From positions 1 to 64,000 of the forward strand of contig NZ_CANLTR010000015.1 of assembly GCF_947494055.1 (NCBI RefSeq): a DNA stretch of 64,000 bases, read 5' to 3'. Each line of letters begins with the position of its first letter. The first letter of the stretch is position 1. This DNA comes from an uncultured Jannaschia sp. (GTDB lineage: Bacteria > Pseudomonadota > Alphaproteobacteria > Rhodobacterales > Rhodobacteraceae). The notes below the pieces were generated by a model, which worked only from the letters and a program-made list of their open reading frames with translations, made no database searches and was not told the DNA's origin. This document shows positions 34,510-43,700 of this stretch, one piece after another. Position numbers and translations under genes: made by a program.

Positions 34510-35670
34510 ATGAAACGCGGTCTCGTCCTCCTGCTCCTGGCCTACATCCTGAGCCAGTTCTACCGGGCCTTCCTCGCGGTCCTGGCCCCCGACCTGCTGG
34601 CCGACCTCGCCCTCACGCCGGCCGATCTCAGCTTCGCCTCGGGGATCTGGTTCATCGCCTTCGCGGCGATGCAGATCCCCGTCGGGCTTGCGCTCGACCG
34701 GCTCGGGCCGCGGCGGACCGCGGCGGTGCTTCTGGGCGCGGCGGGCGGCGGCGGCGCCGCGCTTTTCGCGACGGCACAGGCGGGCTGGCAGATCGCGGTC
34801 GCGATGGCTTTGATCGGCGTGGGATGCGCACCGGTCCTGATGGCGAGCTACTACATCTTCGCGCGCGTCTACCGCCCGGCCGTCTTCGCCACGCTCGCCT
34901 CGGTCCTCGTCGGCGTGGGCTCGCTCGGCAATATCGCCGCGTCCGTCCCGCTCAGCCTCGCGGCGGACGCGGTCGGCTGGCGGGGCGCGATGTGGGCGCT
35001 GACGGCGGTCACGGTCGCGACGGCCATCGGCTGCTGGGCCTTCGTGCGCGATCCCGAGGCGGTGACGGGCCCGACACGCGGGTCCCTCCTCGACGTCCTG
35101 CGCATCCCGGCGGTCTGGTTCGTCGCCCCGATGTTGCTGGTGAACTACGCGCCCGCCGCCGGGCTGCGCGGTCTCTGGGCCGGACCCTACGTCGCGGAGT
35201 TTTACGGCGCGGCGCTGGTGGGCCCCGTCACGCTGGCGATGGGAACGGCGATGATCGTCGGCAACTTCGCCTACGGCCCGCTCGACCGGCTGTTCGGCAC
35301 GCGGAAATGGGTGGTGATAATCGGAAACCTCTTCGGGGCCGTCGCCTGCGCCGTGCTGTGGCTCGACCCGGTACCGCCGCTCGTCGCCACAATCGCCCTC
35401 TTCGCCGCGATCGCCGCGTTCGGCTCGAGCTACGCGATGACGATGGCGCATGGCCGCGCGTTCTTTCCGGCGCACCTGATGGGGCGCGGCGTGACGTTCC
35501 TCAATCTCTGCTCGATCGGGGGCGTGGGGATCATGCAGTTCGTCACCGGCCCGCTCTTCGAGGGGGCGGGCGGCGGCGCGGCGGGCTACCGCGTCCTCTT
35601 CGCCACCTTCGCGCTGGCGCTTCTGGCGGGCTGCGCGATCTATCTCTTCGCGCCCGACAGCCGGGACTGA
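34510..35670 (+). CDS. MFS transporter
   Basis: A 386-residue carrier with about twelve helices. It begins GLVLLLLAYILSQFYRAFLA, and the loop motif GLALDRLGPRRTAAVLLG between helices 2 and 3 is the MFS signature. GVGSLGNIAASVPLSLAAD and SYAMTMAHGRAFFPAHLMGR are further family stretches. Substrate unknown. It is divergent from the glycosyltransferase gene with about 107 bases between starts, and is followed by an unrelated soluble protein. Confidence 0.9.
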   Translation: MKRGLVLLLLAYILSQFYRAFLAVLAPDLLADLALTPADLSFASGIWFIAFAAMQIPVGLALDRLGPRRTAAVLLGAAGGGGAALFATAQAGWQIAVAMALIGVGCAPVLMASYYIFARVYRPAVFATLASVLVGVGSLGNIAASVPLSLAADAVGWRGAMWALTAVTVATAIGCWAFVRDPEAVTGPTRGSLLDVLRIPAVWFVAPMLLVNYAPAAGLRGLWAGPYVAEFYGAALVGPVTLAMGTAMIVGNFAYGPLDRLFGTRKWVVIIGNLFGAVACAVLWLDPVPPLVATIALFAAIAAFGSSYAMTMAHGRAFFPAHLMGRGVTFLNLCSIGGVGIMQFVTGPLFEGAGGGAAGYRVLFATFALALLAGCAIYLFAPDSRD

Positions 35671-35746
35671 CCCGCGTCCCGCTGCCGCAGCGTCGAACCG
35701 GACCGTCGCCCGCGCCGTTCTGTCTCCCGAACCGACGGAGGATGCC

Positions 35747-36388
35747 ATGACCGACGCGAAGCGCACCGACCCGGACCTCTGGGAGACGGTGAAACGGGAA
35801 ATCACCGAGGGCGACAAGGGCGGCGAGCCCGGACAATGGTCCGCGCGCAAGGCGCAGATGTCGGTGCAGGAATACAAGAAGCGCGGCGGCGGCTACGACG
35901 ACGCGGGGCCCGGGCAGGACGAGACCAGCCTGCATGAATGGACCGAGGAAGACTGGGGCACGAAGTCCGGCGGCGAGAGCGGAGAGACGGGGGAGCGCTA
36001 CCTGCCGAGGAAGGTGCGGATGCTCCTGACCGACGACGAATACGCCCGCTCCACGCGGAAGAAGCGCGGCAGCGACGAGCAGTTCGTGGATCAGCCCGAC
36101 GACGTGCGCGAGAAGGTCGCCCGGATCAAGGCGCAGGGCCCGACCAAGGAGATGCTCGACGACCGGGCCCGCGACCTCGACATCGAGGGTCGCAGCTCGA
36201 TGTCGAAGGACGCGCTTCTGGACGCCATCGAGGCGGCCACCGACGAGGACGGACGCGGCCACGGCTCGAAGGCCGCGCTGTCCCACCGCACCAGGGACGA
36301 GCTGATGGAGATGGCCCGCGACCGCGATCTGGAGGGGCGATCCGGCATGACGAAGGACGAGCTCGTCGAGGCGCTGGCCGGGGGTTGA
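35747..36388 (+). CDS. Soluble protein with DUF5872 and two Rho-N/SAP-like repeats
   Basis: A 213-residue very charged protein. The first 115 residues look like DUF5872 (DLWETVKREITEGDKGGEPG, GQWSARKAQMSVQEYKKRGG). Two repeats similar to the Rho termination factor N-terminal/SAP helix-turn-helix follow: TKEMLDDRARDLDIEGRSSM at 133-152 and TRDELMEMARDRDLEGRSGM at 182-201, each followed by (S/T)KD(A/E)L. Such repeats often bind DNA or RNA. I infer a nucleic-acid-associated stress protein; no partner gene is evident. GGAGG is close to the start. Confidence 0.8.
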   Translation: MTDAKRTDPDLWETVKREITEGDKGGEPGQWSARKAQMSVQEYKKRGGGYDDAGPGQDETSLHEWTEEDWGTKSGGESGETGERYLPRKVRMLLTDDEYARSTRKKRGSDEQFVDQPDDVREKVARIKAQGPTKEMLDDRARDLDIEGRSSMSKDALLDAIEAATDEDGRGHGSKAALSHRTRDELMEMARDRDLEGRSGMTKDELVEALAGG

Positions 36389-36452
36389 GCGGCGGCCTTC
36401 CGTTTGCCGTGCACGTGGTCTAGGGACCGCGCACCAAGCGAAGGACGTGGAA

Positions 36453-37475
36453 ATGGGATACAGGGTCGTCGTCTGCGGCGCCACGGGCAACGTGGGCCGT
36501 GAAATGCTGAACATCCTGGCCGAGCGCCAGTTCCCGGTGGACGAGATCGCGGCGCTGGCCTCGCGCAAGTCCATGGGGACCGAAGTGAGCTTCGGCGACG
36601 CGACCCTGAAGACCAAGGATCTCGAGCAGTTCGACTTCGCGGGCTGGGACATCGCCTTCTTCGCCGTCGGCTCGGAGGCGACCAGGGCCCACGCGCCGCG
36701 GGCCGCGAAGGCCGGTTGCATCGTGATCGACAACTCGTCGCTCTACCGCTACGACCCCGACGTCCCGCTCGTCGTGCCGGAGGTGAACCCGGAAGCCGTC
36801 GAGGGCTATTCCAAGAAGAACATCATCGCCAACCCGAACTGCTCCACCGCGCAGATGGTGGTGGCGCTGAAGCCGCTGCACGACCGCGCCCGGATCAAGC
36901 GGGTCGTCGTCTCCACCTACCAGTCCGTCTCCGGCACCGGGAAAGACGCGATCGACGAGCTCTGGGACCAGACCAAGGGCATGTACGTGCCGGGACAGGA
37001 GCGGGCGCCCTCGGTTTACACCAAGCAGATCGCCTTCAACGTCATCCCGCATATCGACGCCTTCATGGACGACGGCTCCACCCGCGAGGAATGGAAGATG
37101 GTCGCGGAGACGAAGAAGATCATCGACAAGTCGATCAAGGTGACCGCGACCTGCGTCCGGGTGCCGGTCTTCGTCGGCCATTCCGAGGCGATCAACATCG
37201 AGTTCGAGGATTTCCTCGACGAGGACGAGGCCCGCGACATCCTGCGTACCGCGCCCGGCATCCTCGTCGTCGACAAGCGCGAGGACGGCGGCTACGTCAC
37301 CCCGGTCGAATGCGTCGGCGACTTCGCCACCTTCGTCAGCCGCATCCGGCAGGATTCGACCGTCGAGAACGGGCTCAACATCTGGGTCGTCAGCGACAAC
37401 CTGCGCAAGGGCGCGGCGCTGAACGCGGTGCAGATCGCCGAGACGCTGGGCACGCGGGTCCTGCGGAAGGGCTGA
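36453..37475 (+). CDS. asd: Aspartate-semialdehyde dehydrogenase
   Basis: A 340-residue NADP enzyme that reduces aspartyl-phosphate to aspartate semialdehyde for lysine, threonine, methionine and mDAP synthesis. The cofactor motif is GATGNVG (9-15), the catalytic cysteine is Cys130 (IIANPNCSTAQMV), and the TYQSVSGTGKDAIDEL stretch is typical. ATG 36453 is chosen with AAGGA seven bases upstream; a GTG two codons earlier is possible. It is single-standing on the plus strand. Confidence 0.96.
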   Translation: MGYRVVVCGATGNVGREMLNILAERQFPVDEIAALASRKSMGTEVSFGDATLKTKDLEQFDFAGWDIAFFAVGSEATRAHAPRAAKAGCIVIDNSSLYRYDPDVPLVVPEVNPEAVEGYSKKNIIANPNCSTAQMVVALKPLHDRARIKRVVVSTYQSVSGTGKDAIDELWDQTKGMYVPGQERAPSVYTKQIAFNVIPHIDAFMDDGSTREEWKMVAETKKIIDKSIKVTATCVRVPVFVGHSEAINIEFEDFLDEDEARDILRTAPGILVVDKREDGGYVTPVECVGDFATFVSRIRQDSTVENGLNIWVVSDNLRKGAALNAVQIAETLGTRVLRKG

Positions 37476-37547
37476 TCGAGCGGGGCTGACAGCGCGCCCC
37501 CGACCCGCCAGAATGGGCGGCGAACCATCCATTCGGGACCCCGCCCC

Positions 37548-39158
37548 ATGCGCCTCGCGATCCTGCTCCTCTGCCTGCCCAGCCTCGCCTTCGCCGAGGA
37601 CGTTCTGCTGCCCGCCCCGGCGACGGAGGCGGTGATCTTCGCCAACGGCGCGACGATCACGCGCGTCGCGGAGACGGACCTGCCCGCCGGGTCGCACCGC
37701 CTCCTCCTGCCCGTCCTGCCGGCCGCAGACGGGCCGCCGCGGATCGAGGTGGCGGGCGCCACCCTCGGCCCGCAGGAGGTGATCGTCGGCGGCCGGATCG
37801 ACGGGCGCGATCTCTTCACGCCGGCGCAGCGCGCGGCCTACGAAGTCTGGATCGACGCGCGCGACGCGGCCGAACAGGCGGAGGACGAACGCACGGGCGC
37901 ATCTGCCGGGGTCGAGGCCGCCGAGACCCGGCTCGACTTCCTCGGGTCGATCTCGGGCGCGAACGTGACCCGGCTCGAAGCCTGGTCCGTCACCGAGACG
38001 GCGCAGTCCATCGGCGAGGCGGTCGCCGCCGCGCAGCGCGACCTCGCTGCCGCGCGCGACGCCGAACGCAACGCCCGCCGCGATCTGGAGGATGCCCGGC
38101 GCGCCGAGGATCAGGCACGTCGCGACTTCGACGCGACCGGCGCGGATCTCGGCCCCGTCTCGCTTCTCGCCGTCGCGGTCACGCTGGACGCGCCCGGTCC
38201 GGTCACCGCGAGGCTCGCGCAATTCGCGCCGCAGGCCGGCTGGACGCCCCGCTACGACGCCACGCTGGACGAGGCGGCAAACCGCGTGACGCTCGTCCGC
38301 AAGGTCGAGGTCTTCTCGAATGTCGGCCTGCCGCTCGCGGGCGTGACGCTGCGCCTGTCCACCGCCGACCCGTTCGCGCAGAACACGCCGCAGGAGGTCC
38401 TGCCGAACCTCGTCGTCACCGGCGAGCGGCCCGTCCCCGAGCCCCGCTACGCGGCGCCCGAGGCCGCGACCCTCGATGCGATGCGGCTCGCCAAGCCCGC
38501 CGACGAGCCGCTCCGCGCCGCGGCCGACACCGACGGCCCGATCGTCGCCTACGACTACCCCGAACCCGTGAACGTCCCCGTCGACGGCCAGCGTGTCACG
38601 CTGTTCCTCGACACGCTCGATTTCGACGCGCGCGTCTTCAACCGCGCCGCCCCGCGCACCGACCGCACCGCCTTCCTGATGGCCGCGTTCACCAACGACA
38701 CCGACGAGCCGGTGCTGGCCGGTCCCGTCGCGCTCTACCGTGACGCGGAGAAGGTCGGGGAGGCCTACCTGCCGCCGATCCCCGCGGGCGATGACACGGA
38801 GCTCGCCTTCGGCCCGCAGGAGCACCTGCCGCTCGAGTTCGTCCGCGCCGGGAACGAGGTCGGCGACCGGGGGTTCTTCCAGACGTCCGGCTACCGGCGG
38901 CAGGACCTCAGCTTCCGCATCCGCAACCTGTCGGACAGGGCCGAAACGGTCGAGGCGCGCTACGCCCTGCCCTACGACGAGGCGGAGGATATCGAGATCG
39001 TCATCGACGCCCGACCCCGCCCGGACGCGACCGACGTGGAGGACCGGCAGGGCGTGGCCCAGTGGAACCTCGACGTGCCGGCCGGCGGTGCGGTCGAAGT
39101 CGAGGTCGACGTAAGCATCGAATGGCCGGAAGGCGAGTTGCTGTTCTGGCAGCCCTGA
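37548..39158 (+). CDS. DUF4139 (MuiA-like) exported protein
   Basis: A 536-residue exported protein. The signal peptide MRLAILLLCLPSLAFAEDV is followed by the DUF4140/4139 pattern: an N-terminal domain opening ATEAVIFANGATITRV, a coiled coil at about 100-205 (many Ala/Arg/Glu heptads) and a C-terminal beta-rich DUF4139 domain with WTPRYDATLDEAANRVTL and RFxxxGxxxGxRGFFQTSGY-like elements. Proteins of this kind have been called mucoidy inhibitors; the biochemical role is not established. It ends 19 bases from the convergent carbonic anhydrase gene. Confidence 0.88.
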   Translation: MRLAILLLCLPSLAFAEDVLLPAPATEAVIFANGATITRVAETDLPAGSHRLLLPVLPAADGPPRIEVAGATLGPQEVIVGGRIDGRDLFTPAQRAAYEVWIDARDAAEQAEDERTGASAGVEAAETRLDFLGSISGANVTRLEAWSVTETAQSIGEAVAAAQRDLAAARDAERNARRDLEDARRAEDQARRDFDATGADLGPVSLLAVAVTLDAPGPVTARLAQFAPQAGWTPRYDATLDEAANRVTLVRKVEVFSNVGLPLAGVTLRLSTADPFAQNTPQEVLPNLVVTGERPVPEPRYAAPEAATLDAMRLAKPADEPLRAAADTDGPIVAYDYPEPVNVPVDGQRVTLFLDTLDFDARVFNRAAPRTDRTAFLMAAFTNDTDEPVLAGPVALYRDAEKVGEAYLPPIPAGDDTELAFGPQEHLPLEFVRAGNEVGDRGFFQTSGYRRQDLSFRIRNLSDRAETVEARYALPYDEAEDIEIVIDARPRPDATDVEDRQGVAQWNLDVPAGGAVEVEVDVSIEWPEGELLFWQP

Positions 39159-39177
39159 CAGGCTCCGCGCCGTCGTC

Positions 39178-39828
39178 TCAGACCACCACGAAGCGGTCGG
39201 ACGCCGCGTCGTAGACCTCGAGCGCCCCGGTGGTGATGTCGTTCCACATTCCGTGCAGCGCCAGATCCCCGGCCTCGACGGCGCTCGCGACGAAGGGGAA
39301 CGTCATCAGGTTGTCGAGCGAGGTCAGCACCGCCCGCCGCTCGAGCGCGCGCAGCCGCTCGTCCTGATCGGGAATGTCCTTCACCTCCTCCCAGCCGGGG
39401 CGGAGCAAATCCATCCAGCGACCCACGAAGCTCTCGGCCTTCTCGAGCTCGGGCGCGTGACCCGAGCACATCGCCTCGCAACCCTGCACGCCGCCGCATT
39501 GCGAATGGCCGAGCACCATGATCTGCGACACCTTCAGCGCCGTCACCGCATATTCGATCGCCGCCGAGGTGCCGTGGCGCAGGCCGTCCGGCTCGTGCGG
39601 GGGGACGAGGTTGGCGATGTTGCGGTGAATGAAGAACTCACCCTGCTCCGCCCCGAAGATCGACGTGACGTGGACCCGGCTGTCGCAGCAGCTGATGACC
39701 ATCGCGCGCGGTCGCTGTCCCTCGGTGGCCAGCCGGCGATACCATGCGGCGTTCTCGGCGAAGGTCGTGGCCTTCCAGCCGTGGTAGCGTTGGATGAGCG
39801 ATCCGGGCAACGGCCGAGCGGGTCTCAT
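39178..39828 (-). CDS. Beta-class carbonic anhydrase
   Basis: A 216-residue zinc enzyme that interconverts CO2 and bicarbonate. The zinc ligands fit Cys48 (MVISCCDSRV), His108 and Cys111 (GHSQCGGV), and the Asp49-Arg51 dyad is present. FFIHRNIANLVPP and SAAIEYAVTALKV are typical of the clade. GGAG precedes ATG 39828. Its product probably supports carboxylation reactions or pH balance. It is convergent with the MuiA-like gene and divergent from the small helical protein gene. Confidence 0.95.
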   Translation of the reverse strand: MRPARPLPGSLIQRYHGWKATTFAENAAWYRRLATEGQRPRAMVISCCDSRVHVTSIFGAEQGEFFIHRNIANLVPPHEPDGLRHGTSAAIEYAVTALKVSQIMVLGHSQCGGVQGCEAMCSGHAPELEKAESFVGRWMDLLRPGWEEVKDIPDQDERLRALERRAVLTSLDNLMTFPFVASAVEAGDLALHGMWNDITTGALEVYDAASDRFVVV

Positions 39829-39975
39829 GGGGACTCCGAAACTGAGGTTTTGTCCGCAATTACCCGGAAATTCGGCGGGAGTTCGAGCGATTTCTCGAAG
39901 GCATCGTCCCGGCGACGTCACGCTTTTGCCCCGGTTGGCAGCGAACTTGCCGCCAATCGAGATACGGAGTCAACC

Positions 39976-40362
39976 ATGCCCGCCGCCATCCCCCTGCGCC
40001 CGACCGAGCACATCACCTTCGACCGCGACCGCCTGTTCCGGGTCTGCGACGAGAAGGGGATCGACGCGGAGATCTTCCTGATGGACATCCTCTCCGAGAT
40101 CGAGACGCTGGTCGAGATCGCAAGAGGCCAGGTGGACGATCGCGAGGGTCTGGTGCGGACCTGCTCGCGGCTGATCCGCCGGGCGGAGGTGATCGGCATG
40201 GTCACGCTCGAGGAGGTCGCCCGGTCGGTGATCCGTTGCCTGGGCGAGGGCAACGAATACGGGATGCGGGCCTGTCACGCGCGGCTCGTCCGCCTCGGCC
40301 GTCCCGGCGCCGTGGCGGAATGGAGCTTCGCCGGCGCGATGCAGCCGGACGGCGCGGCCTGA
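39976..40362 (+). CDS. Hypothetical helical protein, Hpt-like topology
   Basis: A 128-residue protein I cannot name. It is predicted all-helical; the stretch FLMDILSEIETLVEIARGQV followed by LVRTCSRLIRRAEVIGMVTL resembles the second and third helices of histidine phosphotransfer domains. The phospho-accepting His (usually HxLKG) is replaced by TCSRLIRR, so phosphotransfer is unlikely. ATG 39976 follows GGAGTCAACC. It precedes the aminopeptidase gene by 83 bases on the same strand. A pseudo-phosphotransfer or unrelated small regulator are both possible. Confidence 0.6.
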   Translation: MPAAIPLRPTEHITFDRDRLFRVCDEKGIDAEIFLMDILSEIETLVEIARGQVDDREGLVRTCSRLIRRAEVIGMVTLEEVARSVIRCLGEGNEYGMRACHARLVRLGRPGAVAEWSFAGAMQPDGAA

Positions 40363-40445
40363 CGCTTCGCAACCGCGGCGGACCTTGCGGCAAGCGGCAC
40401 GGGCGCTAGAGTGACCGGCGCCGCAAGCCCGCATGCCGAGGACCG

Positions 40446-41840
40446 ATGCATTCCGATGACCTGCCCCGTTTCGCCGATCCCGACACGCGCGCGATCCCCC
40501 TTCGCATCCTGACTGCCGCCGGGCTCGACGCCTGGCTCGCCGGGCAGGAGGACGCCGTGCGCGACTGGGTCGCGGCCAACGGGTTCGAGGCCAGGGCCGG
40601 CGAAATGCTGCGGATGCCCGCCCCCGACATGGGTGTCGCCCGCGTTCTTTTCGGCATCGGCGGCCCGAAGGACAGGGCGCGCAAGCGCTTCCTCGTCGCC
40701 GAGGCGGCCGCGAAGTTCGGCGCCGGCACCTATGCGCTCGACGGCGAAATGACCGCGAACCAGGTGGAGGAGGCCGCGCTCGGCTGGCTCTTGGCCGCCT
40801 ACCGGTTCACCCGCTACGCCGGCAAGCCGCGGGAAGCGGCGCGGCTCAAGGCGCCGAAGGGCGTCGACGCGACCCGGATCGAGGCGATCGCGGCGGGCGA
40901 AATCCTGACCCGCGACCTCATCAATACGCCCGCCAACGACATGGGTCCGGACGATCTGGAAGTGTCCGCCCGCGCGCTCGCCGATCTGCACGACGCACGG
41001 ATCACGGTGACGAAGGGCGACGACCTGCGTGCCGGGTTCCCGCTCGTCCATACGGTCGGCCGTGCGTCGAGCCGCGCGCCGCGCCTCATCGACATGAGCT
41101 GGGGGGACGAGGGCCCGGCGCTGACGCTCGTGGGCAAGGGGGTCTGCTTCGACACCGGGGGCCTGAACCTCAAGCCCGGATCGTCGATGGCGCTGATGAA
41201 GAAGGACATGGGCGGCGCGGCGACGGTACTGGGCCTCGCGCACATGATCATGGCGACCGGCATGAAGCTGCGCCTGCGCGTCCTGATCCCCGCGGTGGAG
41301 AACGCCGTCTCCGGCGACGCCTTCCGGCCGGGCGACATCCTCACCGCGCGCAACGGCCTGACGGTGGAGATCAACAACACCGACGCCGAGGGGCGGCTGG
41401 TGCTGGCCGACGCGCTCGCGCTCGCCGCCGAGACGCCTCCCGATCTGCTCGTTTCGATGGCGACACTGACCGGGGCCGCGCGGGTCGCGGTCGGCCCGGA
41501 CCTCGCGCCCTACTACACCGACGACGACGCGCTCGCGATGGCGCTCAACCATGCCGGCCACCGGGTGCGCGACCCGCTCTGGCGGATGCCGTTCCACCGC
41601 CCCTACGAGACGATGATCGAGCCGGGGATCGCCGATCTCGACAACGCGCCCTCGGGCGGGTTCGCGGGCTCGATCACCGCGGCGTTGTTCCTCGACCGCT
41701 TCGTGCCCGACACGATCCGCTATGTGCATTTCGACATCTACGGCTGGAACCCCACGCCCGCGCCCGCCCGTCCGAAAGGAGGCGTGGGCATGGGCGCTCG
41801 CGCGATTTTCGATTCGCTGACGGACGTGCTCGCTTCATGA
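40446..41840 (+). CDS. M17 leucyl aminopeptidase family protein
   Basis: A 464-residue di-zinc aminopeptidase. Family motifs are GKGVCFDTGGLNLKPG with metal and lysine residues, ALMKKDMGGAATVL and the M17 signature NNTDAEGRLVLADAL. The shorter N-terminal domain compared with E. coli PepA places it in the PepB-like branch. It removes N-terminal residues from peptides in the cytoplasm. Its last codons overlap the NlpC/P60 gene as ATGA, so the two are co-translated, which suggests a joint role in peptide or wall-peptide recycling. Confidence 0.93.
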   Translation: MHSDDLPRFADPDTRAIPLRILTAAGLDAWLAGQEDAVRDWVAANGFEARAGEMLRMPAPDMGVARVLFGIGGPKDRARKRFLVAEAAAKFGAGTYALDGEMTANQVEEAALGWLLAAYRFTRYAGKPREAARLKAPKGVDATRIEAIAAGEILTRDLINTPANDMGPDDLEVSARALADLHDARITVTKGDDLRAGFPLVHTVGRASSRAPRLIDMSWGDEGPALTLVGKGVCFDTGGLNLKPGSSMALMKKDMGGAATVLGLAHMIMATGMKLRLRVLIPAVENAVSGDAFRPGDILTARNGLTVEINNTDAEGRLVLADALALAAETPPDLLVSMATLTGAARVAVGPDLAPYYTDDDALAMALNHAGHRVRDPLWRMPFHRPYETMIEPGIADLDNAPSGGFAGSITAALFLDRFVPDTIRYVHFDIYGWNPTPAPARPKGGVGMGARAIFDSLTDVLAS

Positions 41841-42700
41841 GCGAAGCCGATCCGCGCATGATCCCGGCAAACGGTCATGCCGCGGCGCACGAGCTGCGCG
41901 GCAAGGTCGAGGCGGCCCGCTACGTCAAGGGCACGATCCGCAACGTGCAGCAACCGCTCGTCAACCTCGCGGCGAGCCCGCGCGGCGACCGGACGAGCCA
42001 GCTCCTCTTCGGCGAGGCGTTTCGGGTCATCGACGAGCGCGACGGCTACGCCTTCGGGCAATCGGCGCGCGACGGCTATTGCGGCTGGGTCATCTCCGGC
42101 GCGCTGACCCGGCAGGAGGCGGCAACGCATTGGGTCGCGACGCCGGCCACGCATCTCTATCCGAAGGCCCGGCTGAAGGCGGCGGCGGAGGTTGCGATCT
42201 TCTTCGGCAGCCAGGTCCGGGTCACCGCCGATCAGGGCGACTTCCAGCGGATCACGACCGGCCATTTCGTCCCGACGGGCCACCTTCAACCGCTCCGCGC
42301 GCGGTTCGGCGATCCGGTCGGCGTGGCCGACACGTTCCTCGGCACGCCCTATCTCTGGGGCGGATGCTCCCGCTGGGGGATCGACTGTTCCGGCCTCGTG
42401 CAGCAGGCGCTCATCGCCTGCGGCATCGACTGCCCCCGCGACAGCGATCAGCAGCAGGCGATCGGGCGTGCGCTCGAGGAAGACGAGCCCCTGCAGCGCG
42501 GTGACCTTGTCTTCTGGCAGGGCCATGTCGGAATGATGTCCGACCCCGGGACCCTGCTACACGCCAACGCGCACCACATGGCCGTCGCCTACGAACCGCT
42601 GCCCGAGGCGCGCGCCCGCATCCGCGAGAACGATCCGACCGGACGCGGCGACATCGTCGCGCGCCGCCGGCCGGAAACGCGCTCGCGCCATAGGTCGTGA
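41837..42700 (+). CDS. NlpC/P60 (C40) peptidase with SH3-type domain
   Basis: A 287-residue peptidase. Residues about 30-150 form SH3-like domains (SPRGDRTSQLLFGEAFRVID, GYAFGQSARDGYCGWV), and the catalytic domain begins around 165. There the catalytic Cys is in LWGGCSRWGIDCSGLVQQ and the His in FWQGHVGMM, with a further HANAHH stretch. It lacks a signal peptide, so it probably acts on wall-derived peptides in the cytoplasm, consistent with the coupled aminopeptidase. No transmembrane segment is visible. Confidence 0.92.
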   Translation: MSEADPRMIPANGHAAAHELRGKVEAARYVKGTIRNVQQPLVNLAASPRGDRTSQLLFGEAFRVIDERDGYAFGQSARDGYCGWVISGALTRQEAATHWVATPATHLYPKARLKAAAEVAIFFGSQVRVTADQGDFQRITTGHFVPTGHLQPLRARFGDPVGVADTFLGTPYLWGGCSRWGIDCSGLVQQALIACGIDCPRDSDQQQAIGRALEEDEPLQRGDLVFWQGHVGMMSDPGTLLHANAHHMAVAYEPLPEARARIRENDPTGRGDIVARRRPETRSRHRS

Positions 42701-42805
42701 GATTCAGGCGCCGTTCGTTCGCGCCGCGCACCGCAGCCCCGCGGGCCCACTAGGCGGCGGCCCTCCACCCGTCGCAACCGCGGGTCGGCGTCGTCCTCGA
42801 TCGCG

Positions 42806-43081
42806 CTAGCCGGCCAGCATCAGCCAGCGCATGACGCCGTAGACATAGAGGCCGCTGAAGAGGACGTTGAGATACTTGAGCTGCTTCTCACCGTGGAGCC
42901 AGGCGCAGAGCATCCAGATGATGCAAAAGGGCAGGCCCAGCAGCATGGGCCACGGATCCCAATCCTGGACGATGGCGACGGTGCTGGCGATGCCGAGATA
43001 AACGGCCAGCCATTTCAATCTTTGTTCGTACTTGGTCAGCCACAGCTCGAGGCCGGCGGCAAAAAACCGTGATGCGCCCAT
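42806..43081 (-). CDS. Small hypothetical membrane protein
   Basis: A 91-residue protein with two or three hydrophobic helices (LKWLAVYLGIASTVAIVQDW, MLLGLPFCIIWMLCAWLHG, LNVLFSGLYVYGVMRWLML). The WLHGEKQLKYLN loop is polar and the C-terminus ends with the last helix. GC content is lower than in its neighbours. GGGAG lies ten bases before ATG 43081. I do not recognise a named family; related proteins probably exist in the same bacterial family. Confidence 0.65.
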   Translation of the reverse strand: MGASRFFAAGLELWLTKYEQRLKWLAVYLGIASTVAIVQDWDPWPMLLGLPFCIIWMLCAWLHGEKQLKYLNVLFSGLYVYGVMRWLMLAG

Positions 43082-43160
43082 TCGAGGCCGCTCCCGTTCG
43101 TCTGTCTAAATGTATGAGGGGAACGGATCATCTCTGCCATCCGTCCTGTCCCGCCCTATC

Positions 43161-43170
43161 GCAAATTTGC
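43161..43170. promoter_or_regulatory. Palindrome GCAAATTTGC, possible operator
   Basis: A perfect 10-bp palindrome in an AT-richer patch between the DUF2794 stop and the small membrane protein gene, about 80 bases upstream of the latter's start. It may be a regulator site; no regulator can be assigned. Confidence 0.25.
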
Positions 43171-43196
43171 GTCCCGGGCAAGAGGAAGCATGGCGC

Positions 43197-43526
43197 TCAG
43201 TCGACCGCGCGGATCAACTTGCGCTCGAGCACGCGAAGGACGGTCTTAAGGTCGTGGCCGCGTCGCAGGATGCGGCCGTCCATGCCGATGACGGCATAAA
43301 TGCCCTGCTTCGCTGCCATCTTCGGCCGCTTCTCGATCCGGTACATCGGCTGTTCGGCGGTGCGGCGGAACACCGAGAAGATCGCGACCTCCCGCAGCGA
43401 GGAGATCCCGTAATCGCGCCATTCGCCCGCGGCGACGAACCGGCCGTAGAGCGACAGGATCACCGACAGTTCGGCGCGCTGGAAGTGGACGGTCTCGGCC
43501 TGCGGAAAGGGCGTCGGTGCGTTCAT
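43197..43526 (-). CDS. DUF2794 family protein
   Basis: A 109-residue soluble protein matching DUF2794, a family conserved in alphaproteobacteria: VHFQRAELSVILSLYGRFV near the N-terminus, WRDYGISSLREVAIFSVFRR in the middle, and RIEKRPKMAAKQGIYAVIGM towards the C-terminus. Function unknown. ATG 43526 gives the conserved start; an in-frame upstream start (43562) would add 12 unconserved residues. It is followed by a small membrane protein gene on the same strand. Confidence 0.9.
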   Translation of the reverse strand: MNAPTPFPQAETVHFQRAELSVILSLYGRFVAAGEWRDYGISSLREVAIFSVFRRTAEQPMYRIEKRPKMAAKQGIYAVIGMDGRILRRGHDLKTVLRVLERKLIRAVD

Positions 43527-43700
43527 CCCCGTGAAGGTGGCGCGAGCGGGAACGCGATTCAAGCGCCCATTCGCGTCGGGCCGGGCGAAGGTCGGTTAGC
43601 GCACCATTCACCCTGTCGCGATCCGGCCGCAAAATGATCCGGCGTCGACCGCGACCCCTCCCCGGATTCGCCATTCCGAGGCGTCAGATCGTTGCCCGTT

